Source: Brugia malayi (Eukaryota; Nematoda; Chromadorea; Rhabditida; Onchocercidae). Taken from it: a stretch of DNA of 64,000 nt. The stretch spans positions 23,308,721 through 23,372,720 of the forward strand of contig NW_025062479.1 of the NCBI RefSeq assembly GCF_000002995.4, written 5' to 3'. A model generated the notes under the pieces. The model did not search any database and was not told where the DNA came from. It saw nothing but the letters and a program-made list of their open reading frames with translations. This document shows positions 13,401-28,500 of this stretch, in pieces. Position 1 is the stretch's first letter. Every line of letters starts with the position of its first letter. Both the position numbers and the translations under genes were made by a program.

Positions 13401-16400
13401 TATGACAATACAATTTAGAATTTTGTTTTTAATTAATTTATTTATTGCATTTATTTTAGAAAAATCAAAAGGAGGCAACTTGGGACGAAAGCAAACTTTT
13501 GGTGATGTTTCATCCCATTCATAGGTTTGCATCTATCTATGCATTTCTTTTATTTACTTCTCAAATGTTTCTTGAAAAAAAAATTAACATTTTAATTTGC
13601 ATAGATCTAAAAATATTAGCAAGTTTCAGGCAGTGATCAAATTAATATATTAATAATTAAAGTAATTTAACTTAATAAATCTTACAACATTAAATATTTG
13701 CTATGAAATCTCATTGTTTTTTCTCTTTTTCGGATTGATAATTTTATTTGGTTTAGATCACTTTGATTAGATGATCACAAGATAACAAAAATTAGTGCAT
13801 AATGATCGTTACTATCGAGTTAGAACAAATCAGATTTGGAAATTTCTCGAATTTTCTTTTTGTTTTCTTTTTTCGAGAGCGAAAAATTGGAAAATATTAT
13901 TATTATGAATTTTATCAATATATTAATAACTAAATAAATTTAGCGTGAAAAATTAAATAATTGTTGTGGAATTCACATTAATATATTAATAATTAAATAA
14001 ATTTTACTCGATAATTAAATAATTGCTAAGAAATTTTCATCGTTTTTTTTTTTCCTTTCTCGGATTAATAATTTTATATGGTTTGGATCACTTTGATTAG
14101 TTGTTCACAAAATAACAAAAATTAGTGCATAATGATCGTTTCTATCAAGAAAGTTTTTCGGACTTCTCAGTAATTTAGGGAATTCCCAACTTTTCTTTTT
14201 TTCCGGGAACAAAAAATTGGGCAATATTATTATTATGGGTTTTTAAAGCAGTAATCAAATTAATATGTTAATAACTAAATAAATTTAGCGTAAAAAATTA
14301 AATAATTGTTATGAAATTCATAATTAATATATTAATTACAAAATAAATTTCACTTAACAAATCCTACGAAATTAAATATTTGTCATGAAATTTCCATTGC
14401 TTTATCCCTTTTCCGAATTGATATTTTTATTTGGTTTAGATCACTTTGATTAGTTGGTCACAAAATAACAAAAATTAGTGCATAATGATCGTTCCTATCA
14501 CGAAAGAATAAATCAAATTTGGGGATTTCTCGAATTTTCTTTTTGTTTTGAGACAAAAATTGGAAAATATTATTATTATTATTATTATGAATTTTTCTCG
14601 CAAAAAAGGCAAATAAAAATTTATTATAGAATAAAAATTTTTCTTAAACAAAAATAATGATAAAATTATGATAATTAAATTTTTTGCTTTACTTTATGCA
14701 ACAATTAGTATTCGTTATTTTTATCATTGTAACAAATTATATTGCTAATCTATTTAAATGTTTTCTTTTTTAGTAATATAATCTAATACTTTTTGAAAAA
14801 AAAAATTTATGATATAATTATAAATTTAATTTTGATTAAATTTTATTTTTTAAATTCCAGGGTTTTTTATGTATCTCACGATTCTCAGGATTTACAAATA
14901 TTCTCTTATATTGCGCGTGATGGTGCGTCAAACACGTTTAAGTGTAACGTGTTCAAATCTTCCAAAAAGGTTTAATATTATTTTTATTTTGATTTCTTTT
15001 TTTAAATAATTTCAGGTATTATTGTTTGACTGTTGAAAAAACGAGTAATTATGCATGTGTAATTTGTAGCAAAAATTTAAACTTTTTGAATGGAATAAAT
15101 TAATCTTATCCTAATCTAGACCTGAAATTAGCTTACTTTATCGTAAATTTGTACTAGTATAACTTAACTTATATCTAATAGAAATGAAGTATTTCATTTT
15201 AACATTTACTAATTAAGGATTTTAGCATTTATTTTGTTAGTAATAAAAATTTTTATTACTATTTTTTTTTGATAGTTTTGAAAATTTTTTGTTTTTTGAC
15301 TTTTCTTTTTTTGTACAACAAAAGTTTTTTTTTTTCTTTGTAATTTGCTAATATTAAAATAATATAAATCGAACATTAGAAATTTTAGAATTTTTTTAAC
15401 AATTGAATTCTTTTTTAATTAGAATTGAAAAATTCTGTAAGAATCTTTTTTTTTTTTTCGAAAACTTTTTATTAATTTCTTAAACATCAAATAATACTAA
15501 ATGCTTTTTCTTTTTGTCAACAATTTTTTTTTTTGGAACTTAACTGAATAATATATTAAATTTGAAATTTTGATAAATACTTTTTTTTACAATATTATTT
15601 TATCAATTTGCCAAAGTGAAATAAAATGGAAAATGAAGAATTCATTTATGATTATTTCAAATGATTATTATTCCTGTTGAATTATTATTATTTAAAATTA
15701 GTTTAGAAATAAAAAAAGCATGTTAATTTAATATTTTGTAGAAATAAAACTTTCCTCTCATTTTAGAAGCAAAAATAAAAATTTTTCCCATTTATTATAA
15801 TTTAATTATTTTAAAAAGAAAACGCATAAAAACGAAATATTAATTAATTAATTATAATTAATTAATATTGAGAAAAAAGCATCGAATATTTTTTAATATT
15901 CATCTAAGATCAATAATATTTTGTGGAAAAAAAAAAGTATTTTTTTTTAGTAAAATTTTGTAGTAAAAGAAATTTTTAACAATTAAATAATTTAAAAATG
16001 AATTATTCACATTACATAAATTTATTAATTACAAATTAAATTCAAAGAGTAAATTAAATAAAAAAAAAATTTGATTAACGTTTGCAACAACAAAAACATA
16101 TCATTTAATTTCTTTTTTATTATCTGTTTGTTTTATCAAAACACTTTAAATTACTTTATGTCAATTTATTCTTTATGTATAATTTATTTTCATTTAATTG
16201 TTGACAATTTCAAATTTTGATAAATTCAAAAAAAAAAAAATAAACTATGATTAAATGAGAATAAGAATCCAATTATAATAATTTATGATAGTTATACCAA
16301 ATTTCTGTAAACCTTTTTTTTTAAAAAATTTATTAAAAATTCAAAAAAATTTCAACAAATAATAATTTGTTTATTAATATTCACGGATTTTACAAAGTTA

Positions 16401-19400
16401 AATTTTTGAAAATTATTTTGAATCACTTTTTCCGGAAACAATTTGTTAGTGATTGTGTCTGATTTATTTCTAACATTTTTTTGCTGCATAATTTTTTTTT
16501 TAAATGTTTTCAAAATGTTTGAAATTTAAAATATTGAAGGGATGTTTGATTTGTTTGATTGTTTCAAAAAAAAAATTTGCAAAATTTTTTAGTATAATAT
16601 TTATTTTTAGTATAATATATATGAATTTTTTTTTATAAGAAATCATTCTAAGTTATTTATTTATCATAAAATATTATTTTTTTTTTTTTTATAATAAAAT
16701 ATTTTTTGTTTACAAAGATTCGATAGTTTGATTGAAATTTTTTTTTTTTTTTTTTTTTGCAATTTGATAGCTGAAATCATAATCCACTCAATCATTTATC
16801 ATCAAATGATATTGCTCTTATCATTTATAATCTGACGATTGATCTGTTAACTTGAGATTCTAACTTTTTGCTTTTTTGTTTACTCAAAAATTTTAATTTG
16901 AAATTAAATTTATAGCTTAATATAAATTTAATAATTAAGTAATGAAAAGTTTATTCATATAAATGAGTATTGATTATTGATTTTTAATTATTCTCATTTT
17001 TTTTTTTTTTTTTAATCGATTATTCTTTACTGCGCAGTTTAAGTCCAATAATACTAAACTTTTAAAAAATAACTACACTAAATAAGAAATGAAAATTTTT
17101 ATTCATAAATGAGTAATTATGAGTATTGATTATTGATTTTTAATTATTCTAATTCTTTTAATCAATGATTTTTTTTAATTGACAATTTAAGTTTAATGAT
17201 ACTAAATTTTTTTTTTTTTTGTAAAAAAAAATATCACTGATAACTTATTGTTATCATCAAACATTTTTAATATTTGACAAGGAATGATTGAAATTGAACT
17301 GTGCAATAAAGTAGTATCAATGATTTTATCAAATTGTTTGTAAGATTGATAGTTGAAGAAAGCATTTCACACTTTTATCAACAGCAAGTCAAATATTACA
17401 CAATTTAAATTAAAATTTTACAATGGAATTACGAAAACAATCATTTTAAAGCTATAAAATGATGCATAGAGTTTATTTTGATTTTGAAATAAAATAATTA
17501 ATAATTTTGCAAACATTTCAAAACTATTAAAACTAACTTTGTCTATAATAATACTACAAGAATTAATAATTAAAAAATAAGAAATATGAATGTACTAATC
17601 ATTTTTTTTTTTTTTTTTCAATTTGTTCATTGACTTGAAGCAATAAATAACTATCTTGAGTTATCTGATCTTATCATTATTATCAGATCAATTAATTAGA
17701 TTCATTTTTTGAAGACATCGCATTATTTTTACTTTTCAGTATTGATTTTTTTCATTATTATCATTATTGATTGGTATTTTTGAAATGATAAAGTAAATAT
17801 TTACAAAGAATATCAATTGAATTTATTAGAATGTTTTGATTACATTTTTTTTTTCTTAACTTTTTTCTAAAATACTAACAATAATGAATGCATCAAAAAT
17901 TGATAATAAAAAAATTAAACTTTTTCTAAACAATTTTTTGGAACTTTTATCATATTTTCATATTGTATGCTATTTAAATTTAAGTAATTAATTATTTTCT
18001 AAGTAATTAAAACGAGATATTAAAATATCTTTTAAATATTCATTGCACTGATTAATCTAACTATCATTGTTTACATCTTATTATTCTAATTATCATTGTT
18101 TGCATCTGATTATCATTGTTTACATCTGATTATTCCACTTATCATTGTTTACATCAATATCGTCGAGAGTAATAAAAGTTGACAAAGTTAAAAATTTTTT
18201 TTTAAAAAAAAAAATCAAACAATCTAAATGGACAAAATAATACTTTCATAAAAATTTATCTAATCATTGGCTAATAAAATTTGACTGTAATTTCTACATT
18301 TCAAAAAAATTTGCTCATTTCATATTTGTATTAATTTTATCTCTAACTCTTCGTTTTCGCCATTTTTCTGCTACACATTTATTGATTAATAATTAAGTAA
18401 TTAATTAATGATTAATGGAATTTAGAACACATTTTACTTCGTTAGCAACACATTTGATCTAAATTTTGTAGATGGAATAGTGTAAAAATGAAAATAAATA
18501 TTTCAAAAATAAGGTAAAAATTTTAATTTAAATTTTTTGTTAAATTAGAATTAAATTAACAGAATATATTTTTAATGTTTTCGTTTTTTCCTCATTAATA
18601 ATAATTTAAATAATTTCTCTTTTTTTCGTTATCTGAAGAAATTGGTTTTAAAAAAAAGATAACTTTTTTTTTTTGACATTACTATTTGTGATTTTGATTT
18701 TTGAACGTTTTAAATTTATTTGATCAAGCAGAAAGATAAAAATTTACACCGACATATATCTCAGTGAATGATTGCAAGAAAAGAAAAATAAAAAAACTTT
18801 TAAGTAAGATTGTTTCATCAAATGTTATACATAGAATTATATTATTTATCGTTATCATTAGCATTATCACTGTTATCAAATGATAGTATTCATTAATGAC
18901 ATAATTATTATATCTCAATTACTGATAGTTATCATTTAAATTCATTATCATAGCATTCATCACTTTTATTCATTATGATTCTAATAGGTGCAGTCGTCGA
19001 CATTATTATATTAGTATCATTTATCTTAACAGACGATGATACTGAAGTAATTATCATTATTACTATCACATTATCATTATCATTACCATTTGCCATCATT
19101 ATTAATTAATATCATTATTATTAGCTTAGCGATAATCACACAAATATAGTGTCATGGTATCATTTTTATACTTATTACATTTATTATCACAAAATATAGC
19201 TATTATCACTCCTACCAAACTTGAATTAAGATATCATTGATAACACGTTATCATATCATTATTATCATTTATTACATTTATCACCACACATTACAGCTAT
19301 TATCACCCCTACCAAACTGTAAACTAATCTTATCATCGATAACACATTATCATTGTTATCACTTATTACAGCTACTATCATTCTTACCAAACTGTAAACT

Positions 19401-22400
19401 AACCTTATCCTTGATAACACATTGTCATTGTCATCAACTATTATATTTGTTATCACACGTCACTTATCATTCTTTATCATTCTCATCAAACTGTAAACTA
19501 ATCTTATCGTCGATAACACATTATCATTGTTATCACTTATTACAGCTACTATCATTCTTACCAAACTGTAAACTAACCTTATCCTTGATAACACATTGTC
19601 ATTGTCATCAACTATTATATTTGTTATCACACGTTACTTATCATTCTTTACCATTCTCATCAAACTGCAAACTAATCTTATCGTTGATAACATATTATCA
19701 TTGTTATCACTTATTACAGCTATTTTCACTCCCACCAAACTGTAAACTAATCTTATCGTTGATAACATATTATCATTATTATCACTTCTTGCATTTATCA
19801 TACGCATTGCAGCTATTATCACTCCTACTAAACTGTAAACTAACCTTATCGTTGATAACACATTATCACTGTTATCACTTATCACTTATTTACAAATGCT
19901 GTCGTTCTGCTATAGCTCTGTTATCTTTTTTAACAAACTATTGTAAATAATTTAAAATTAAAATAGCACAAATAAAATGGTAGTGATGCTAAGAGTAGTT
20001 TCTATTGAAATATCAATGAAATGAAATGAAGACAAAGTGATGAAAATGTTCAATAAAAGTTACTTTTTTTCTTTTCCCTTCTTTTCTCTTTTCTCTCTTT
20101 CCCTCTTCTTTTTTTTTTTCACTAAGCATTCATTCATTGGTGAAAATTTATGTTTAACTAAAAAAAAAAAAAAATGAAGCAAACTTTTTTTTTCTAACTT
20201 TCTTCATTACAGCTGTAATTTTCTTTTAACTTATATTTTATTTTCATCTTTTTTTCTCTTTCATTTCTCTCTCTCTCTCTCTCTCTCTTTCAAAACTACT
20301 ACTTTTGTTTATTTTTACTTTATCGTTTGAAGCTGTTAGCTTTCATTTTTATCTGATAAAAAAAAAAAAAAATTTGTTTTTTTTTTTCTTTTTTCTCGAT
20401 CAAAATTTTTGAGATATTCAGGAAATTGTTAGCTTTTTTTCTTTTTTTTTTCATTTCTCTACTTCTTCCTTTCTCTCTCTCTCTCTCTCTATGATAGATA
20501 GAAAGAAAATAAGAGATGGGAGAAAGAGTGATACTGATGCTGATAACGATGATAATGATGATAACGTTGATTGCTACATAGAAATTTGCTTTTGCTTGGT
20601 AGTTTTTTTTTTTTTTTTCTTTTTGAGTGAAATCAAAATGTTATATTTGCAAACTGAAAATGCATCACTTTCTCGACAGCTGCGCTTCTCGAGATTATCA
20701 TTATCATTATCATTATCTCTTTGCATACTTTTTTAAGCTAGAATATAATGCAGCATTGAAAGATAGAAGATAAGTGAAAAGATAAAGAAATGTTATCTCT
20801 ATCACATACTTTACATGTGCAATCATAAATACACACACACACACACACACACATATAAGATTCTCTTTTCTTTCTTTCTCTCTCTCTCCCTCTCCCTCTC
20901 TCTCTCTCTGGATATGTTTTTAAGTGTATTTTGCTATTGAAATGATTTTTCAAAAATTTCTTTTAGTCTCTTTGAGGCAACAAAAACAAACATATTTACC
21001 CAGCTCATTCGTCGTACCTTCTTTTCATACGAGTTTTTCCGCCATTTTACAACTAAACAACCGTATTAGCTTTTCGTCAGCTTAAAAATTTTTTTTTTTT
21101 TTTTTTTCATTTATTTTATTATTATGAATCATTTTTTTTTTTTAATTTTAATTAACAAAAAAAAAAAAAAAAAAAAGAAATGATGATTAATTGATATTAA
21201 TTAATTGAAAATTGAAATTTTTTTTTTTTTTTTTTTGAGTTATATTAATTATAGTAGTATAAGTTATATATAATAGAGGTATTACTTTTCTTTTTTTTTT
21301 GAAAAAAAAAATGAAATCTTCCAGAAATTTGATCTTTATGAAAAAAAAAAAAAAAAAGTTAAAGAACATTTCTCTCTAACTTTTGTGTTATTTGATCATT
21401 TTGCTGTTAAGATGAAGCTGAAAATACTGATTATTACATATCATTAAGAGTTTGTTTATCTTAGTAAATTGATCCTCTATGAACGGTATTTCTTTCTTAT
21501 CTTTTTACTTTTTTTTGTTTGTTTGTTTACCTTTTATTTTGTTTGTTTATCAAGTGATAATTTTTGTTTTTTGTTTTTTTATATTCTATTGTTATAACAT
21601 TTCAACTACTAGTAAACTTTTTTCTACTGATAATTAACTGATTATTACATATCATTAAGAGTTTGTTATCTTAGTAAATTGATCCTCTATGAACGGTATT
21701 TCTTTCTTATCTTTTTACTTTTTTTTGTTTGTTTGTTTACCTTTTATTTTGTTTGTTTATCAAATGATAATTTTTGTTTTTGTTTTTTTTTATATTCTAT
21801 TGTTATAACATTTCAACTATTAGTGAACTTTCTTCTACTGATAATTATTTATCAATATATTATAATTGTTACTTTTTCCCCCCACCACTTTTTTGTTTGT
21901 TTGTTTATCTTTTATTTTGTTTATTTATCAAATGATAATTTTTGTTTTTGTTTTTTTTTTTATATTCTATTATTATAACATTTCAACTATTAGTGAACTT
22001 TCTTCTACTGATAATTATTTATCAATATATTATAATTGTTACTTTTTCCCCCCACCACTTTTTTGTTTGTTTGTTTATCTTTTATTTTGTTTATTTTGTT
22101 TGTTTATCAAATGATAATTTTTGTTTTTGTTTTTTTTTTTATATTCTATTATTATAACATTTCAACTATTAGTGAACTTTCTTCTACTGATAATTATTCA
22201 TCAATATATTATAATTGTGTTATAACAATGATATAAAGTAGAAAATTTAGTCATAAATGGATGATATGTATATGAATAAATTATACATCTAAATTTTGTT
22301 TTTTTATTTTATCTTAAATTTTAAACTTCAAAAATTTTACATTTTATATTTATGCATGAAAAAAACAACAAACTTTTTCATATTGTAATTGTTATAATTT

Positions 22401-22516
22401 TTCTATCAATTTATCATCTAAACAAATTTATCATCTAATCATATTTTAATTATTACACTTTTTTTTCATTATGATTTGAATATTTTTCCTACGATTCTTT
22501 ATTAATTAATTGATTT

Positions 22517-22547
<31 letters not shown>

Positions 22548-25500
22548 TGAGTGAAACAATACATGTATTAGAATTTAAATTAAAATTTAAAATATATCTA
22601 AGATATTTTACGAAAATTATATATTATATATAAATGATATATTAGTATAATTAAAATTGAAATAATTAATGACATTAAAATTTGATAATAATTCAACTAA
22701 TAATTTAATTCCCTAAAATTTATCAGACGAATAAATTATTCAGATATTAGATAGATAAATTAGCTTAAAGTAATACTTTTCTTACTATTCAGATAGGTAA
22801 GTTTGCTTAAAGTAATACTTTTCTTATTTAATAAAACTGATTAGGTTATTATTTCATTTAATTGAAATTTAAAATGAATTTGAAAACAGAATGATCTTTT
22901 CTAGCTTCATTTCATATTTATTACATTTTCTTTAATAGTTTCATACATCATGCAAGTTAAGCAGTTAAATTTTATTTTTTATTTTTCATTTTTAAATGAT
23001 TTTTAATAAAGTGGAAGAAAATTTTTTGAATTTTAAATGATGACAGAGAAATTTAAAGATAGAATAAAAAAAAAAAATTTTGAGCATCTGTGAATTTTAT
23101 AATGTAATAAGAATTAAGTGTTCCATTTCTCAATATTATAAAATATTATTTACTAAAAAAAAAAAAAAAGAAAAGAAAAATTGATAGAAAAATAATCAAA
23201 ATAAGCTTATTTAAATAACTTTTATTATTTTTACTACAAAAATTATTTTTTAAAAATGTCACTTATTAATTAAATAATTGAATATTATTTCCAAATTTAT
23301 ATATTCTATTAACTTTTATTATTTATAATACAGAAATTAATTTAAAAAACATTACTTATTAATTAAATGATTAATATTAATTATCAATTTATATATTCTA
23401 TTAACTATTCTTATTTTTACTACAAAAAACTAATTAAAAAAATGTGCTTATTAATTAAATAATTGAATATTATTTCCAAATTTATATATTCTATTAACTT
23501 TTATTATTTATACCAAAAAAAATTAATTTAAAAAATGCCATTTACTAATCAAATATTTGAATATTATTTCTCAATTTATACATTCTATTAACTTTTATTA
23601 TCTATAATACAAAAATTAATTTAAAAAGTGTCAATTATTAACTTTTATTATTTATACCAAAAAAAATTAATTTAAAATATGCCATTCAAATATTTCTCAA
23701 TTTATATATTCTATTAACTTTTATTATCTATAATACAAAAATTAATTTAAAAAGTGTCAATTATTAACTTTTATTATTTATACCAAAGAAAATTAATTTA
23801 AAAAAATGTCACTTATTAATTAGACAATCGATTATTATTTGTCAACCTTATATATTCTGCTATTTAATTTATAATTTATAAAAATTTTCCTTCCTCTTTT
23901 ACACCATATATTTACATCTATATTCAACAAATCTCTCTATTATTATCAACAATCTCTCCCAAAATAATAATTGAAATTATCAATTCATCCGCGACAAATG
24001 AATTTTTTGTTTCGATAATCAAAAAAAAAAAAAAAGATGAAATTGCTATTTATATTCTAATATAATTAATTTGTAGTAAATTGAATACTTCAGATGACAA
24101 AAATGCGACAAAAAAGTGTTATTTGTTTCAATTTGGAAAAAAAAACTACAAATTCATTGAAATTATTAATCACTGATAAAAAAAGTGTTAAATTTCTGTA
24201 AACACTTTTCTCTTTTTTTTTTCATTTCCTTTTTTTATTCCTACTACTGTTAAATTGCATTTATTATTTGTTTACTTTTTTTTTTTTCACCGATCAAATT
24301 AATGCTGTAAAGACGAACACAAATCAATGATACAACAAATGGAATAATTTATTTAAAAAAATTAATTTTGAAATAACTAAAATGATTATTACTTTGTTCA
24401 AATCTATCATTGTAAAGTATACATCTATATTTTTCTTCCTTCTGGCTATACTATTAATCTGAAAAAAACAAAAAGTGAAAACGAAAAAAAAAAAAAAAAA
24501 AAAACGAAATTTATTTTGCTGATTGAATTTGTTTGCAAAAAAAAAAAAAAAAAAACATAAGAATTGTTTATTTGTTTGATGGATTTATTGGATATAATTT
24601 TTCATTGATGCACTAATTTCATTCATTCAATTCAATTCTCTCTCTCTCCCTCTCTCTCTCTTCTTCTTCTTCCTCTTCTCTTTATATTTTTAAAATTTAA
24701 TTAAATTAACAAACAAATTTAATTTTACAAAGTAAAAATCTTAATTATTCTATTCATTTCATAAAAGCAAAAAAAAAAAAAAAAAATTTGAAATTAAATT
24801 CTTATCTAAAATAAATTTTAAATTTTCTTATCGTTAAATATTTACGTTTAATAAATTATTTAAAATAAAACAAAAAAAAAAAAAAAAAAAAAAAGAAATC
24901 TACGTTTTAATTTGCTATAATATATTTATAGCTCTCTTCTCTTTATTATGCATGTACCGTACAATTATCATTCATTTATCAGTTATCATCATCTATCCTA
25001 TCGTTATTACTATTATCATCATCATCATCATCATCATTACTATTAATAATAAGAAGAGTGATAACTATTATTATTACTACTACTGCTATTATTATTATTA
25101 TTATTATTACTACTACTACTACTACTGCTACTACAACAACAACAACAACAATAATAATTATAATAAAATAATTGGAATTGGAAATGTTACATTTTTCGAG
25201 TACCGATACGGACGACAAAGCTCTTTCGGAAGAAGAACGATTTTATTATCTCCGATTGATGGCAAAGCCATCAAAAGGGAAGAATGAACCAATAAAAACA
25301 AAATTTGTTCGCTGGTCACTACCATGTCCCCAACAAGAAAGTCTTGAAACTGACCGTGATCTCGAGGTATGTCGCAACGTTTCCATCATTCACGTTTCTA
25401 TTTCAACGTTTTCCATCATTCACGTTTCTATTTCAACGTTTTCCATCATTCACGTTTCTATTTCAACGTTTTCCATCATTCACGTTTCTATTTCAACGTT

Positions 25501-28500
25501 TTTCATCATTCACGTCTCCATTTCAACGTTTCCATCATTCACGCTTCCATTTCAACGCTTTCGTCATTTACGTTTCTATTTCGACGTTTTCATCATTCAC
25601 GTCTCATTTCAACGTTTCCATCATTCACGTTTCCATTTCAACTTTTTTAGCATTAGCGTTTCCATTAAAACGTCTTCGTCATTTACGTTTCCATTTCGAC
25701 GTTTTCATCATTCACGCTTCCATTTCAATGTTTTTCATCATTCACGCTTCCATTTCAACGCTTTCGTCATTTACGTTTCCATTTCGACGTTTTCATCATT
25801 CACGCTTCCATTTCAATGTTTTTCATCATTCACGCTTCCATTTCAACGCTTTCGTCATTTACGTTTCCATTTCGACGTTTTCATCATTCACGCTTCCATT
25901 TCAATGTTTTTCATCATTCACGCTTCCATTTCAACGCTTTCGTCATTTACGTTTCCATCATTCACGCTTCCATTTCAACGTGTTCCTAATCCATGAAGGC
26001 TTCATCACTCTTTTTTTTTTTTTAAATTTTTATTCTAACAATATAAATGTATTTTTTTAAAAAATAGAAATAATTGGTAAATATTTATTTGTTTTATAAA
26101 ATCATAGATTTTTGAATATTTTTATTAAGGAATGATTGCAAATTTGAAATATTTAAATTTCATTTTATTGATTGAGTTATTATTATTATGTATTTTGAAA
26201 GTTATATATCAGGATTTTATTTTATTAGTTAAGTTACTATTATTGTTTATTTTGCAAGTTAAATATTTGAATTTTATTTTATTAGCCACGTTACTATCAT
26301 CATTATCTTGAAAGTTAAATATTTGAATTTTATTTTTAATATTTGAATTTTATTTTTAAATATTTGAATTTTATTTTATTTTATTTTATTAGTTAAGTTA
26401 CTTATAATTATGTATTTTGAAAGTTAAATATTAAGATTTTATTTTATCAGTTAAGTTACTATTATCATTATCTTGAAAGTTAAATATTTGAATTTTATTT
26501 TATTAGTTATTTAGATTTCATTTTATCAATTAAGTTACTATTATCATTATCTTGAAAGTTAAATATTTGAATTTTATTTTATTAGTTAAGTTACTATTAT
26601 TGTTTATTTTGCAAGTTAAATATTTGAATTTTATTTTATTAGCCACGTTACTATCATCATTATCTTGAAAGTTAAATATTTGAATTTTATTTTATTAGTT
26701 AAGTTACTTATAATTATGTATTTTGAAAGTTAAATATTTAGATTTTATTTTATCAATTAAGTTACTATTATCATTATCTTGAAAGTTAAATATTTGAATT
26801 TTATTTTATTAGTTAAGTTACTTATAACTATGTATTTTGAAAGTTAAATATTTTGATTTCATTTTATCAGTTAAGTTACTATTATTGTGTATTTTGAAAA
26901 TTCTAAAGATTTTAACTTTTTAAATTATAAATTTTTTTTATAACTTTAAATTTTATAGCAATATAGCAGAAGAAAATATAAATTACATATTATTATTCTT
27001 AAAAACATTTTTCTCTAACGATCGATGATAAAAGATAACTGAAAATTTTCAATTTAGCAATTTAAATAAATATTATAAATGTTTTTTCTTTCAAATTTTG
27101 GAATTCTTTTTCATTATTTTCAATGTTTGATAAATGATTAAATTATTTTAAATTACTTTTATTATTATTAATATAATAATATTTATGGAGTAGAAAGCTA
27201 TTGAAATTACTAGAATAATGCAAAAAGTTTTCTATTAAAATTTTTAGATTATATTTATATGAATTAAAAAATTTAGAATTATATTAAAATTACTACAAAT
27301 TTTTCATATTTTAAAGTTAGTTAAATATAAAAATTTCTCTCTCTTCACCGAATCTAATAAATTTAGCCATTTTTATAAGATTATTAAATTAAATATGTAC
27401 AAATATTATTTTATTAACCTTATTTTTTCCTTTTTTAAATTTATTTAGGTTTATTAATTTGAAACAATTTTTTAAAATGCCTTAAACGTTTATTTTGAAT
27501 GAAAAAATTAAATTATTTTGCTTCTTTCAAAACAAATAAAAGAACCAATTATATCGCTTTTAAAAAGTATCTTTTTATCATTTAAAATATTTGCAAAATT
27601 ATTTAATATTTTTTTAATTTACACAATTAACTTTAATTTGCTCATACAATATGAATATTTATTGTTATCACAATTATATCATCAAAATTTCCAGTACATT
27701 AATTTGGAAAAGCAAAAAAAAAAAAATAATAGTATCATTGATTGATAAATTTAAAATAAAATTAAATTATGCAACTTTGTTTTTTTTTTTTTTTTTTTTT
27801 CAAAATTTTACATCGATAGAAAGAGTATAAATAAATATTCTTTTCAACTATAAATTTTTATTAATTTTTTTTTTGTTAACTTTTACATATAACTTATCAT
27901 TAACTGTCTTCTTTTTTGTTTTATTTTTTTACTAATTTTTGCAAAAAAATTTTTTTTTATTTTTTTAATTTTTTATTTTTTCAATGACGTAAACAGAGAG
28001 AGAGAAATAATTGATTAAGTATTTCTAATACTTTACAAAAAGAAAGAAAGAAAGGTAAAAAAAAAAAAAAAAACAATTATCTTATCATCATTAATTTATT
28101 CTTACAAAAGGTTAAAGTTCATTTCATTTGTCTATTTAACATTGTTAGATATTTCAATATTTTAGTTGAAAAAAAAAAAATGAAAAGAAAAGAAAAGAAC
28201 AGTTGCAAATTTTTGTTTCGTTTCATTTTTCGAACTTTAAAATGCATTAGAGAACGATATTTCTTCTTTCATTTGTAAAAAATTTCAAATTATTTTTTTT
28301 TTTTTTTACATTTTACTTTTTTCAATCAATCAATCTGATTATTTATTTCACTTAAGAATCATATTTCTTTTAAAATATATCAAATTTCTTATGTAGATGT
28401 GTGTGTGTGTGTGTGTTCTGTGTTCAATGCTATTTAACTTTTTTTTTTTTTTAGCAAACAAAAAAGAAATTTTAAAATTTTGAACATTTTAAAACAGCGA

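Larger units (their letters stand above)
14970..25183. other. Ten kilobases of intron 5 before the alternative first exon
   Basis: No conserved protein block is visible on either strand. The stretch contains AT-rich DNA, (CT)n and (CA)n microsatellites near 20,260-20,910, tandem arrays at 19,240-19,890, 21,425-22,210 and 23,215-23,850 (listed separately), and a GC-richer island at 20,967-21,080. Short duplications also occur at 16,960-17,220 and 18,060-18,155. Confidence 0.6.

Noticed and set aside
19237..19950. 237-codon open frame on the + strand
   Set aside because: It runs through a tandem array, other frames on the minus strand are open too, the 74/102-bp periods are not multiples of three, and the product is His/Leu/Ile/Tyr repeat.
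20967..21052. Plus-strand frame [15 protein letters not shown] as a dyc-1 cassette exon
   Set aside because: From the acceptor at 20,966 the phase needed for exons 5 and 6 hits TGA; the open frame is in another phase.
21679..22236. Several hydrophobic Phe/Cys/Leu open frames
   Set aside because: They follow the 175-210 bp repeats and T-rich tracts and look like membrane proteins only because TTT and TTG codons dominate.
24952..25287. 111-codon frame over the trinucleotide microsatellite
   Set aside because: It is a different frame from the real exon and consists of poly-Ile/Tyr/Asn from the microsatellite.
25305..26060. Overlapping long open frames in the 25.4-26 kb array
   Set aside because: The pyrimidine-rich repeat has few stops in any forward frame. 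Only the first 61 codons from 25,184 look like real protein.
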